From Capitulum mitella (taxonomy: Eukaryota; Arthropoda; Thecostraca; Pollicipedomorpha; Pollicipedidae), in NCBI GenBank assembly GCA_030062745.1, contig CP099841.1, positions 31,240,368 through 31,304,367 of the forward strand: a DNA stretch of 64,000 bases, given 5' to 3'. This document shows positions 37,001 through 46,750 of the stretch, in pieces (position 1 is the stretch's first letter; each line of letters starts with the position of its first letter). The position numbers were made by a program, and so were the translations under genes. The notes below the pieces were generated by a model, which was not told the DNA's origin, searched no databases, and worked only from the letters and a program-made list of their open reading frames with translations.

Positions 37001-40000
37001 GATGACCGTCGGCCGCTGGCCTCGGCGGCGGCCGCAAAAAACGCCGCTCGCGGGCCACTGACGGACCACGAGCAGCGTCTGGCGGCTCCTGACGCTATGC
37101 TGTCCCGGGAGTAGCTTCGACTTGCAACATAGAGCGCCAGTCCCAGCGTAGCTAATGGAACGCGAATAATGGTTTTTACGGTGGTTAAAAAATGGCAGTT
37201 CGTAAAGGACAGAGCGTAGTCATTTGTGTTGCATTACACTGCCGTCTGCGCGACGAGTCAGAAGAAAGCACAGCAAAAAGAAGAACAAAAAAAAACATCA
37301 CTGCGTTTTGTCTGTGACTGAAAGGAACGGCCAAAGAGCGAAACTCCGCTTGAAGACATAACTCACATCGTGTGATGCAGGAGTGCTCGCAAAAACATTT
37401 CAAGACCGTTTCGGCGCGGCGCTCGTCAACATTCGCCGCTGTTTCCGGTTCAGGTCAATTCGACCCAATTCAGCCCCGGTAAGCCTCGCGTTAGGCCGGC
37501 AGTGCAGTTCCAGGCTTAGTTCTAGACCGGACAGCCCATGTACAAGCCCAGCGGGCCCAGCTCAGCCCAGTTTTCGGCATGATGCCCGGATCGGTCCAGT
37601 TATGGGCTTGGTTCCACAATTTTGCCTTCATCTTGGCCCTGGTCTTCGCTCGTTGCGCCAGTTCAGCTTGGTCCTGTCCACAGTGCCCCAGCTTGGCCCA
37701 GATCTTGAAATGGTACTCCAGGACGGGCCAGTTCCACGCCTAGTCCGGTGCTGGTCCGGCACTGGTGCAGCAGTTTCTGCCCGGTCCAGCACTGGTGCAG
37801 CAGTTCGTGTCCGGTCCGGCGCTGGTGTTACAGTTCCTGCCCAGCCCCGCGCTGGTGCTGCATTTCCTGTCTGGTCCGGCGCTGGTGCTGTAGTTCCTGT
37901 CTGGTCCGGCGCTGGTGCTGCATTTCCTGTCTGGTCCGGCGCTGGTGCTGCAGTTCCTGTCTAGTCCAACGCAGATGCGGAAGTTTGTGTCAAGTCCGGC
38001 ATTGGTACTGCAGTTCCTGTCCGGCCCAGATGCAGTTCGTGTCTGGTACGGCGCTGGTGCTGCAGTTCCTGTCCGGTCCGGCGCAGATGCGCAGTTCGTG
38101 TCAAGTCCAGCATTGGTACTGCAGTTCGTGTCCAGTCCAGCTGCAGTTCGTGTCTGGTACGGCGCTGGTGCTGCAGTTCCTGCCCAGTCCGGCGCTGGTG
38201 CAGCAGTTTGTGTCCGGTGCGGTGCCGTCGCCGTTTGTTTGAACGGCCGACTACCGACAACCGCCGCCGGACGACCGGCAGGCACGCGCCGGCCGCTGGC
38301 TGACGGTCCCTGGTAACCGCAGACGCCCCGGCCTGTAGATCGGCTCAGGCTTGAGCTGACTTCCGTGGGGCTAACTCTGTCATAATGCTTGACTTTGAAC
38401 AAATGAGCAAAATCGTTTACCTTGCATAGACATTGTTAGAAAAGTCCAGGAAAACAAAATGGTAATGACGTAAGACTCAAGATAACGAAAATTCTTACGA
38501 AAACGGGAATTTTACGCAACGATTATCGCAGCCCTGTTGGCACCTCCAGCATTGTTGTCCTCTATTACGAATTCGTGATGCGGGACATCTTTGTGAGGTT
38601 GGACATCGCGATCCTCAAATATCACCTGTCAAGACAAAGTTCCGCCTTTTTTCGTGCGGTGATCACTTTCCATCTGTATCTCAGCGAAGCAACAAAACGA
38701 TGCCCTCATTGTGCAGCTGTCCGACCAACACGAAAAATGGTTGGAACTCGTGAAGAAACTAACCAAATTTGCTTTGCAGGGCGGCAAATACGACGCACCA
38801 TTCTTCACGACGTGGTTCTCCACGGCGTGGACCGGCCTGTTCTTCCCGATATTCACGCTGCTGCAGTGTTTCGATTGTCGGAAGAAAAGAGGAGCCAGCA
38901 GCCAGTCAGGTTCTGGATGCCATTCGCTACTTCCGAGACCGGGGGTATTCACTCGGTGAGGAGCACCAGGCTTCATTGAAATGAGAATGCGCTACAACAG
39001 TTGACCGATACGTTCAGTTTGTAAGCAGATACTAGGCTAAGAACTGAAACAGAATCGACGAAATGGCCGTGGGAAAGGCCAGAACGCCATCGTCTGCCTG
39101 ACCAAAGCTCGTTATTTGACCACCTCCAACAGTACATAGGCTTGGTATGACTCGACGATAAATTTCCATACCAAATGTAATAGAGCAATAAAAGAAACAA
39201 GGCGGGTAGTCAGGTCTTTTGGCTGCGTGATGATCTCTTTTTATTCGCACAATGACATTACAGAAGACCTCAAAGTAGGTTGTAGCAGTGGATTTTGGTT
39301 TCCATTGCATCTGATTCAATGTAACCTGTAAAGCGCTTTTGACTGACACAATTACTTCTGACAACTTTTTATTTGTCTGATTATATACTTTTTTAACTTT
39401 TTATAACTCTGACAATTACTTTTTAAGTCCAAAGACTTAAAATGTTGCTACTACGCAAATCAGCGTTTCTGGCTACTTGATAACCTTTCAGAGGCAAATA
39501 AAGAGTCAAAGAGATAAATTACATGAATTCCTGATTTTGATCTAAAAAGACCTTGACCCAAGCAAGGACCTAAAGTGCGGAGGTCAGCCCTGTATGTGGC
39601 AGTTGTGCACAAGATTGGATAAGATCAAGTAACTTGAAGCACTTAAAACGTTTGCCTTACGCTGACGACCGTCCCTGGATGATGAATATTCTGTAACAAA
39701 AAGGTCAAATGAGGAAGAGGTCAAAAGTCAGTTATCTGTCCAGGAATTGGCCTCAGATCGTTAGGGATTTAAAACGTAAGAAGGTTTCAAAATAATGCCA
39801 AATTGGAGCAACTGAAGCAATCGTGTCAGGTTGTGAAAAACCTCAGGGGTGGCACCACCACCATGTACTGACGAAAGTAAAGTGGTCGTTCAGAAATCTG
39901 CAGGTGTTACCTGGAAACGTTTGTTCGGCAAGAGATGATCACTCTATACCACTTGGTGCTATTTTTGCGTACGAACAACTCTTATACACACCGGTCGTAA

Positions 40001-40145
40001 TAAGGAATCACTGACAAAGGGTAGCCGATATACGTTTCCATTACTCCTCATCCGTACCGTGACAGAACACGGTTCATAGATCCTATGTCGAGGACGACAT
40101 TGACAAGAATGACAGGGCGTTGTGTACATTGAAAACTGGTCACGC

Positions 40146-40197
<52 letters not shown>

Positions 40198-41825
40198 ATA
40201 TATGTATATATATATACATAAAAATGAGATACTGAATGCGTTTTACGATTGCTTTACACTTTGATTACCAAGTACAAGATTTCCTTGGTCTCTACAAGCA
40301 AGTGGTCGATGTGGAATTCGTAGATTCATTTACACGACTAATGAGACGTTGCTAATGTTTTCAGGTCAGTTTATTGGTCGCACACTTCTGCTCTGTGTGC
40401 TGTGGGTGACCACTAACTACCTGTACATCCGCTCCCTGCGCGTGCTGGCCTGTACGGACGTCATGGCGCTGTACTCCACGAACGTGGCGTTCGTCTACCT
40501 ACTCTCCTGGGTGGTTTTGCACGAGCAGTTCGTCGGCGTGAGGGTAAGTAAAGCGCGCTAGACGGCATTCTGAGGTTCCGTTTACCGGAGAGTTGTCGTT
40601 GAAGGTCTTCGAGCTGTAACGCGCACCGTTATATGCTGCATCATGGTTAAATTATGGTGTTATAGTTCTGCTGCTTGATGCTTCGCAAGGCCAGTTATTC
40701 TCAGTGGGCATTAACAATACATAAATGTGACGACTGGAAACGTTTATTTCTTACTTTGGAACTTCGGTCCAAATGCAATCATAAAAATTCATACATACCA
40801 AACTGTGACAAGATATTTTAAGCCACATGGTGCTGATTAAGTGCCAAAGCCATTTAGTGCCATTACACTTGTTTACGGGAAGGACCAGGAAATTCCGGCT
40901 TCTCTCAATCACTTCAATCCTTAAACTTGTCTGGCTTTCTGTTTTCCTTGCATTCCTGTCATAACGACGAAAATCAACAGTCATTGCTGCGGTCATGTTT
41001 GCGAGTGGGAGGCTGCGACTGATAGCATTTCTTCGAGAATGGATGCCGAGTCGTGGCTGAGGCCGTGTGTGCCGTGGCCACGACAACGGGACGAAGACCA
41101 TCACGAAAATGGCGGGTGTGCGGTGTATCTTGATTCATCAGGCTGGTTGGCCTTCCGCCAGACTTTTCCTTCAAGAACCACTTCACTGTGACGTATCAGA
41201 CGTCAGGTACAAGTGCAGCGTCCCCGTTTCTTTTGTCCTCAACATTCTTGCACATTCAGGTCACATACATCTATGAAATTTACGTTGTTGAGCGGCTACG
41301 ACAGTGAGTGCTAGACGGCTTTCGGTAAAGCTTGCCACTTAGCCAGATCCACTGAAGGGGATGGATTACTTTCGTACCATGCAATATTCTCATCTCCACG
41401 ATACAAATTGGCGTTTAGAACGGAAATCCGGTATGTTGGTTACCTTCCTCTTGCCCTTCGTAAAACTGGCAGCAGCATGTTGTTCGTAAAACAGAGCGTC
41501 CCGGGGAGCATATATTACTTCCTGCTGTCATCATCCCTACTGGACCGTGGTCTGTTCCGCGAGGCAATCTTTACTCCGAGTGCTAGTGTTCCCCTATAGA
41601 TGGTGCTGGTTACGACACAGAATCTCTCGTGTTCCTGCTTACCGTTCGTTATTGACCACATTACCACATCTACTACGATCGCCGCGCTTGCTATATCACA
41701 TGGCTTCCTGTCACGTCTGGTGACCCTATACGGAACACTCGTCTGTCCTCGACTGTGGTCGTTTGTGCAATATTGTTCTTAGGTTTTGACGAAGGCACCC
41801 TGGTCCCCTCAGATTGTGGTGTTGG

Positions 41826-41906
<81 letters not shown>

Positions 41907-44900
41907 TAGAATCAGACATGTGTAACACCGGCGTCCTGGCCCCCTCAGATTGAGTCGGTCATCACGTGCAACTCCGGCGTTTTGTCCCCTCAAATTGTGG
42001 CGGTCATCATGTATAACAACCAGCATCCTGGTATCCTCAGACTGTGACGGTCATTATGTCTAACGCCGGCGTCTTGGCCCCTCAGGCTGTGGCGCTAATC
42101 ATGTGTAACTCCTTTATCCTGTCCCTGAGGTTGTGGCGGTCATCATATGTAACACCGGCGTCCTGCCTCTTCAGATTGTGGCGGTCATCATGTGCAACAC
42201 GGGCATTGCTCTGCTGGCCTACATGGACGGCGTGGCCCAGACGCCGACGCTGGGCAGCGTGGTGATGGCGGCCTCCGGGGCCGCCGGCTCTGCCATCTAC
42301 AAGGTGGGACCCCTTCCCGACTTCACAACAAGTTTCACGCCGTGACAACACGAAATGTCGACACTGCACCATGTTCTGTGGCGTTTCTGTGCAACGCTGC
42401 ACGTGGCGCAATGTGCACTGAACATTGCACAGTATTCCCCTGCATATTGTGCTGTATCACAAGTGGCAATGGAGCACGGGTGCTGACACTGACCTTCGCA
42501 GCTTTTTTTCTTATTTTTTTTTAGCTTAGCCTTCATTTACTTGGTTAGTTGCTTCTAAATTGTCAGGTCCATTCTATGCTCGTCAGATAGGTAATGCAAG
42601 CTTCACTGTGCTGGGATTTACAGCAGAGAAGTAAACGAGGCACTGACCTTTTCTCCTACTTTCCGATTCCACGATTCCAGAATGTCGTACGATGCATTGT
42701 TCCACTTCATTATTGCATGATTTCATTTCATTAATGTAAACGGAGAACATGACACTATCAGGAGATAGGAATAACATGCTCTGTAGAGGGGGCGTGTAAC
42801 TGCATGATGTTCTGCGTGAGACAAGTCCGGTAAGATGCACCGGCGAAGCTTATGTGGTACTCGTTAATTATTAGTGTTACTACACTTACCTCCATGCCTG
42901 CGGGTGACCGGCGACAGTAGCCTGGAATTTGGAAAAAAACTAACCGTACGCCGTTTCCGCATCTTTTCAAAAACGAACTATTACCACACTACGTCAGGTC
43001 ACCGTGCTATAATGCCATTCTCACGTGCTTACGAGCCGTTTTCCTAGACCTGAGCCACATGATGCCCTCTCTCTCAAGAGTCAGACAAAATATGGAGCCA
43101 GTTTTCAATGCAGAATTGTGTGGACATACGTTTGACAACATGTCGGGGTTTGAAAGGTCAGTCTCCAGGCCGATGTGAAGTCGCTGATATTTCATTACTT
43201 TGGAATGACTTTGAACCGATGTTCTAACCGGCTGGAAGGTAATTTTTGGTCGTTTAATTCAGCAATTACAAGTGTCTTTTAGCTTTCGTGATCAGAACTC
43301 CAATCTCTGTTAGTAAAAGACAATTTCCATCACAATCAGCGTAGCGAAAGGCGACAATGGTACTTGAACTTCCATTGACCTCACCTTGACCTCTAGAAAA
43401 AAACGTCACTGACCACAGAGATTGATGAATCTTAAAACTAGATCTATTAAAAAAATGGTTTGCAGATTTAAATGTAATAAAAAGCGATGAGAAACCGTTC
43501 ATTTTCCTACAAGCCGAGAGAGCAATGTTTGACCTGTGGGAGTTGGGTTGGGTACACTTCAGATCAAGGAGAAACGTGCTAAACGAACATGCTTGTGTCG
43601 TTGCTCTGTCTTAATCAGACGAGAAGCGGGGGAGGGGTGGGGCCGTTACTCGCTTGGTCCGGTGCGCAGGTGCGTACGTGAAAACCTTACATCCGTCAAT
43701 GGTTATGATGATTGCTGAACCTAGCTGACGATGAACCTAGATGTTGGGTTGGATGAACGCGACCCAGCTAGGTTGACGAATCTTCAGCTGGTCGCCTTCA
43801 ACGTCGCCACCCCTGCCTCTACTTGTCTTTGTTTTTGTCACCATCTGTCCTTGCTGCGCCTGTACGGGCGCACGGAAATTGTAGATGCTTACGGGGGGGT
43901 GGCCTCCTTCTGCCGCCCCGTCTGCCGCCCCCTTTCCTTCTCTTATCTGCCGCCTCTGTCTTCTGCATGTCACATGTCATGTCTTCACATGTCACATACA
44001 TGCTGCTGGCCCTGACCCGGCTGTGTCTGTCCGCGGCCGGCAGGTGTTCTTCAGGAAGTCGATGGGCGAGTGCAGCCTGGGCGCGGTGTGCCTCTTCCTC
44101 AGCCTGATCTCGGCCGTGAGCACGCTGCTGTTGTGGCCGCTGTTCGTCGGTCTGGCGCTGTCCGGTCTCGAGGTGATCACCTGGAACGAGCTGCCCTGGT
44201 TCGAGCTGCTGGGAGCCGCCGGCCTCTCGCTCAGTGAGTTTTAAGGAATCCTTCTATCTTTCCTTCTTTCTTTCTTTTCTTTTTCCTCTCCCACTCTCTC
44301 TCCCTCACTCCTTCCCTCTCCCCTCTCTGTTTCCGGAAGGAGGTTTATCGCTTTCCGTGCCAAAATTATCACCCCACTGCACGTGCACTACCATTGCGTG
44401 CTTTAATAACATATATGTTTCTGTCTTACCATAGTCGTTCGCCAGATTAATTTCTCCTCCTTGTTGTCCATCATCAAGGAGATCCGTTTATGAACAGTGT
44501 GCCACTCTGGGTTGTTCAGCTTCTTTCCCTTCCTTCCCAATTTAGAGCCTCTTCAAAGCACAAAGCAGAGTTTGAAACAGAGCGCAGCAACTGATCCTTT
44601 TCGCCTTTTTTCAGTATGCAATTTGCTCAGCAACTTCGGAGGGCTGGTGACATACGAGACGTTTGTCACTCTGGGTCTTATATTCGCCGTCCCTCTGTGC
44701 TCAGGTGAGGCTTACGGCTTTCCCAGCTCCGTCTGCTTTAGACCCACGCCCAGGTGGAATGCATGTGTAGGTTATGCTTATTAAATGCATGTCAAGCTGT
44801 GAAACTGCGTGGTAATTATCCTGTCCATGTTGAAGGTAGGTGTACTGAATGTGCGCTTAAAGAAACAATGTGAGCCGAATTTTTTCTGTTTATCAAACGA

Positions 44901-45888
44901 CGGCTGCGATCCCGGCACAGAAGTGCGGAGGGACTTGAGGCAGCTGACCGAGGTTCTATGTCTCGCAGCCGTGGACGCGAAGTGGTACAACGCCGTGTTT
45001 AAGGACATGCGTTTGGCGGGCATCGTGCTGATCGTGTGCGGTTTCCTCCTCGTCCTGTTCCCGAGCGACTGGCCCAGCTACGTGGGCACCGTCATCAGGT
45101 AGGCGGTCACGTCATCGGTCGGTCTAGACCAGTCGCCAGCGTGGAACTTAGTCGCCAGGGTACAGAGTAGCTGGGTTTCCGAATTTCTGCCACTACGTCA
45201 GTGATGCCCTCAATATGTGACGAAACCTAAATAAACTGACAAGGACCTACATGAGCACATTATTATGACCTTTCGTTATTTTATTCTGCAACGAAGTGAG
45301 CGGACATTCTGTTATAATCTTTAACCGGGCTTATTCATCCCGCAGACGAAAAGCATGCCTCAGTTCGCAACTTTGCCTCGATGCCCACTGCAGTCTGGGC
45401 AGTAATATTCCAGGCTTGGCGCGGAAGCCCGAATCATTGCTTAGTGAAACTCACGGCAGGTATCATATGACGTCTTTTTTGGATGCTTGTGAATACCGAG
45501 CATGTTCAGGTACATTGAGGAAATGTATTGTCATGCGGAGTGTGTTTTTTTTTACATTTTATGCGTCAAATGACGGGCCTGGAAATTAATTTGTAGTGTG
45601 TGGCCTTATTGGTAAATGACACTCATTGCAGAGGTGCGTTTCTATGTCTTGCTATGCTGTCAGGTTTCCTTATGTGCTGCCATGGACACTTGTGCCCGTG
45701 TCAGATTGTGGCGTGCATGTGCACAAACATGCCTGTGCTCCTCCCTGACGTCGCAACTTTGCGATGTTTCCAGATGGGGGAAACGTCACCATGGTAACAC
45801 GACGCAGGCGCCACCTGAGCCTGTCGACTACCGCACCGGAATAATATCCCGGTCCCGTCTGCGGTCTTCTTCTGGCCACGTCCGATAA
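30868..45888 (+). CDS. SLC35F3/4-like: SLC35F3/SLC35F4-type membrane transporter (10 exons)
   Basis: Ten exons: 30868-31096, 31974-32050, 36404-36544, 38780-38955, 40365-40543, 42175-42303, 44044-44233, 44615-44704, 44969-45098, 45774-45888. All junctions are GT-AG and their phases interlock. The expected product is 484 residues, with a polar 100-residue N-terminus, about ten hydrophobic segments and a basic C-tail ending SSSGHVR. The order of motifs (SWVGATHF, APFFTTWFSTAW, LWVTTNYLYIRSL, LLSWVVLHEQFVGVR, ALLAYMDG, VTYETFVTLGL, GFLLVLFPSDWP) is that of solute carrier 35 members F3/F4 in the drug/metabolite transporter superfamily; human SLC35F3 has been proposed to carry thiamine. Substrate here is unproven. 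Exon 4 is one base too long (176 rather than 175), shifting the frame unless it is a sequence error. Confidence 0.93.
31974..32050 (+). CDS. SLC35F3/4-like: Transporter exon 2
   Basis: TTTCCCCGTTTCAG acceptor and AAG|GTGTGA donor. With the base carried from exon 1 it encodes 26 residues (D NSKDPSGQNKWKKLRKKI...), a basic stretch preceding the first membrane segment. It ends in phase 0, as exon 3 requires. The weaker donor is its only soft point. Confidence 0.78.
33413..33431 (+). promoter_or_regulatory. Cluster of TGACC half-site words
   Basis: TTGACCCTGACCTTGACCT, a tight run of nuclear-receptor-type half-sites in intron 2 of the transporter. Similar runs appear in the TTAA elements (e.g. 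22485-22503), so this may be a relic of one rather than a working enhancer. Confidence 0.3.
33767..34987 (+). mobile_element. Hairpin-ended miniature element, family 2, copy 1 (intron 2)
   Basis: 1221 bases bounded by TTCA|CCCGCCCCGACTGGGG on the left and CGGG|TGAA on the right. Each end holds a G-run/C-run hairpin (GGGGGGCGGTTGGCCACCCC; GGGGGGGGCGGTCAACCCCC). An inverted copy of nearly the same length lies at 55806-56990, where the boundaries are intact TTAA. It contains inverted AGGTCA/TGACCT pairs (e.g. TGACCTAAGGTCA at about 34086). No coding frame; it is non-autonomous and lies in a transporter intron. Confidence 0.82.
36404..36544 (+). CDS. SLC35F3/4-like: Transporter exon 3 (membrane segment 1)
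   Basis: Encodes 47 residues: a hydrophobic helix (VLCGLIIASCITISWVGATH) aligning with the first membrane segment of SLC35F3, then a polar loop including VPQLPNSTNDIFRALHQ, longer than in vertebrate relatives. It starts and ends in phase 0; donor GTAAGC. The frame is open upstream but the acceptor ATATCGCAG fixes the start. Confidence 0.92.
36790..37115. promoter_or_regulatory. CpG-rich island inside intron 3
   Basis: GC- and CpG-rich, sharply bounded, open on both strands because of composition. It could be an internal promoter or enhancer of the transporter gene; there is no supporting exon. Confidence 0.35.
37735..38220 (+). repeat. 30-bp minisatellite in intron 3
   Basis: About 16 variable copies of a unit like TCCGGCGCTGGTGCTGCAGT plus TCCTGTCTGG. 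Because the period is divisible by three, several frames stay open on both strands and give repetitive Ala/Gly/Val or Cys/Trp/Arg peptides. These are artefacts of the repeat. Looser versions of the unit extend leftward to about 37500. Confidence 0.93.
38780..38955 (+). CDS. SLC35F3/4-like: Transporter exon 4 (membrane segment 2), one extra base
   Basis: After GCTTTGCAG the frame reads GGKYDAPFFTTWFSTAWTGL and FFPIFTLLQCFDCRKK, the conserved second membrane segment. The part next to the donor (ACTCG|GTGAGG) reads sensibly only in the next frame, as VLDAIRYFRDRGYSL, which aligns with the family and supplies the phase 1 end that exon 5 needs. The exon is 176 bases; 175 would restore a continuous frame. 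The shift lies between about 38860 and 38905, where GAAGAAAAGAGG contains a homopolymer. Either this copy is broken or there is a one-base sequence error. An alternative acceptor at GTGCAG|CTGTCC would add 63 in-frame bases. Confidence 0.85.
40150..40215. repeat. (TA)n/(TG)n microsatellite
   Basis: TA run with a short GTGTGT interruption, in intron 4. Confidence 0.95.
40365..40543 (+). CDS. SLC35F3/4-like: Transporter exon 5 (membrane segments 3-4)
   Basis: TTTTCAG acceptor, AGG|GTAAGT donor. It encodes 60 residues with two hydrophobic segments (LLLCVLWVTTNYLYI and ALYSTNVAFVYLLSWVVL) and the HEQFVGVR loop typical of the family. Enters phase 1, leaves phase 0. Confidence 0.95.
41791..42174 (+). 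repeat. Tandem array of the exon 6 acceptor and exon start
   Basis: Six degenerate copies precede the true exon edge, with the acceptor G equivalents at 41812, 41948, 41993, 42040, 42085, 42129 and the real one at 42174. Spacing is 44-47 bases apart from the first pair, which is split by a TA run. Each copy resembles CTCAG|ATTGTGGCGGTCATC followed by a GTGTAACACCGGCGTCCTG-like segment. The AG is kept in five of the six upstream copies and lost in the one at 41993 (CAA). Confidence 0.9.
41829..41903. repeat. (TA)n microsatellite
   Basis: About 75 bases of TA inside intron 5, between the first and second copies of the acceptor array. Confidence 0.97.
42175..42303 (+). CDS. SLC35F3/4-like: Transporter exon 6 (membrane segments 5-6)
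   Basis: CTCTTCAG acceptor, AAG|GTGGGA donor; 43 codons, phase 0 at both ends. It encodes IVAVIMCNTGIALLAYMDG and LGSVVMAASGAAGSAIYK. Use of the upstream copy's acceptor at 42129 would insert 15 in-frame codons that repeat the start of membrane segment 5. Confidence 0.95.
44044..44233 (+). CDS. SLC35F3/4-like: Transporter exon 7 (membrane segments 7-8)
   Basis: GCCGGCAG acceptor, CTCA|GTGAGT donor; 190 bases, phase 0 to phase 1. It encodes VFFRKSMGECSLGAVCLFLS and a long hydrophobic stretch, then ITWNELPWFELLGAAGLSL. The ITWNELPW loop resembles the DIPW loop of vertebrate relatives. Confidence 0.95.
44250..44335 (+). repeat. (CT)n-rich tract after exon 7
   Basis: Polypyrimidine run immediately downstream of the exon 7 donor. 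Confidence 0.9.
44615..44704 (+). CDS. SLC35F3/4-like: Transporter exon 8 (membrane segment 9)
   Basis: TTTTTTCAG acceptor, CTCAG|GTGAGG donor; 90 bases, phase 1 at both ends. It encodes CNLLSNFGGLVTYETFVTLG and LIFAVPLCS, aligning with the NFG-AVTYP-TLMSLGI segment of SLC35F3. Confidence 0.95.
44969..45098 (+). CDS. SLC35F3/4-like: Transporter exon 9 (membrane segment 10)
   Basis: TCTCGCAG acceptor, ATCAG|GTAGGC donor; 130 bases, phase 1 to phase 2. It encodes AVDAKWYNAVFKDMRLAG followed by IVLIVCGFLLVLFPSDWP, the final helix and conserved P-x-x-W end. Confidence 0.95.
45774..45888 (+). CDS. SLC35F3/4-like: Transporter exon 10 (C-terminal tail)
   Basis: GATGTTTCCAG acceptor. With the two bases from exon 9 it reads RWGKRHHGNTTQ, then VDYRTGIISRSRLRSSSG, HVR and a TAA stop. 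The tail VDYRTG...LRS-SG-VR matches what I recall for invertebrate relatives. It is the only downstream frame that joins exon 9 in the right phase and ends promptly. Confidence 0.88.
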
Positions 45889-46750
45889 ACATCACCCGGC
45901 CCTCCTGATGGTCACCTCCGACAGGGACCCTTTGATCCTCCCTTGGTCCCGCCCATTGGGGTCACTGGTCCTCCCGGAGTCACGTCCAGTAGAAATCATA
46001 CGATCCTCTTGATGCCACGATAGATAGGTATCCGCAGGTCCCGTAAGTCCTGAGACTCTCCGACCACACAGGAGGTTCCACCAATGCCAAAACCCTCCCA
46101 AAAGCCCTGACCTGAACCGCGCCATCCGTCCCGACATCATGACATGACATGATCATGATCATGACATCACGACATCATCATGTTGCCAGCAGCAGCACGG
46201 ACTCTGTCTCTCCGTAGCGGCTGCGACAGCTCGATCGAGAGAGCGTCCACACCCGTGGCGCGACGGTGGCAGGGAGCCAGTCGCTGCAGTACAATCACGT
46301 CCAACAGGGCTCACCTGCGTTGTTTAGGAAACAGTCGTTTCGTGGGTTGTTTGTGGGTACATGTCGAGCACAGTGGGCAGGGCTGGTAATGTAGTGTTTT
46401 TAGTTCGGGTATGGCACGCTCCAACTAGAAATGCCGTAGAACGTGAGGAACGCGCCGAGTTGTAACGCGGATGGGAACAAAGCGAACTGATTAAAGCAAT
46501 GACGCTCCAGTGCAGTGCAGAGGACAGCGCCCTTCGAAATGCGACCTGTAAAGGAGAAGTAGCAATAATAGCTTCTTTGTTCATGCCGTACTACATTTCT
46601 GTTTCCCTGCGTGATGTTAAAATTTAGATAACGTAGTCATTGTAAAATACACTTCAACTAGAAGCTTTATGCTAAGTTATTTCAATTACACGGTAATATG
46701 TGATATTTAACATTATTTTATTAACACCTAGTCGAACTTTGATAAATAAA
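45889..46750 (+). other. Probable 3' UTR of the transporter
   Basis: Begins with CCTCCCGGTCC-type degenerate repeats (45895-46100) and a short (ATGACATC)n patch at 46135-46172. The nearest AATAAA is at 46745-46750. The extent is inferred. Confidence 0.4.

Noticed and set aside
37383-38402. Several 100-220 codon ORFs on both strands
   Set aside because: Products of the 30-bp minisatellite whose period is divisible by three; they lie in intron 3.
41791-42174. CRISPR-like array because of regular 45-bp spacing
   Set aside because: Whole units are similar rather than short repeats with unique spacers, the DNA is eukaryotic, and the unit matches the adjacent exon edge.
46180-46389. Alternative last exon of the transporter after CTCTCCGTAG
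   Set aside because: Its phase-correct translation has no similarity to the family tail, whereas 45774-45888 gives VDYRTG...SSSGHVR and a stop.
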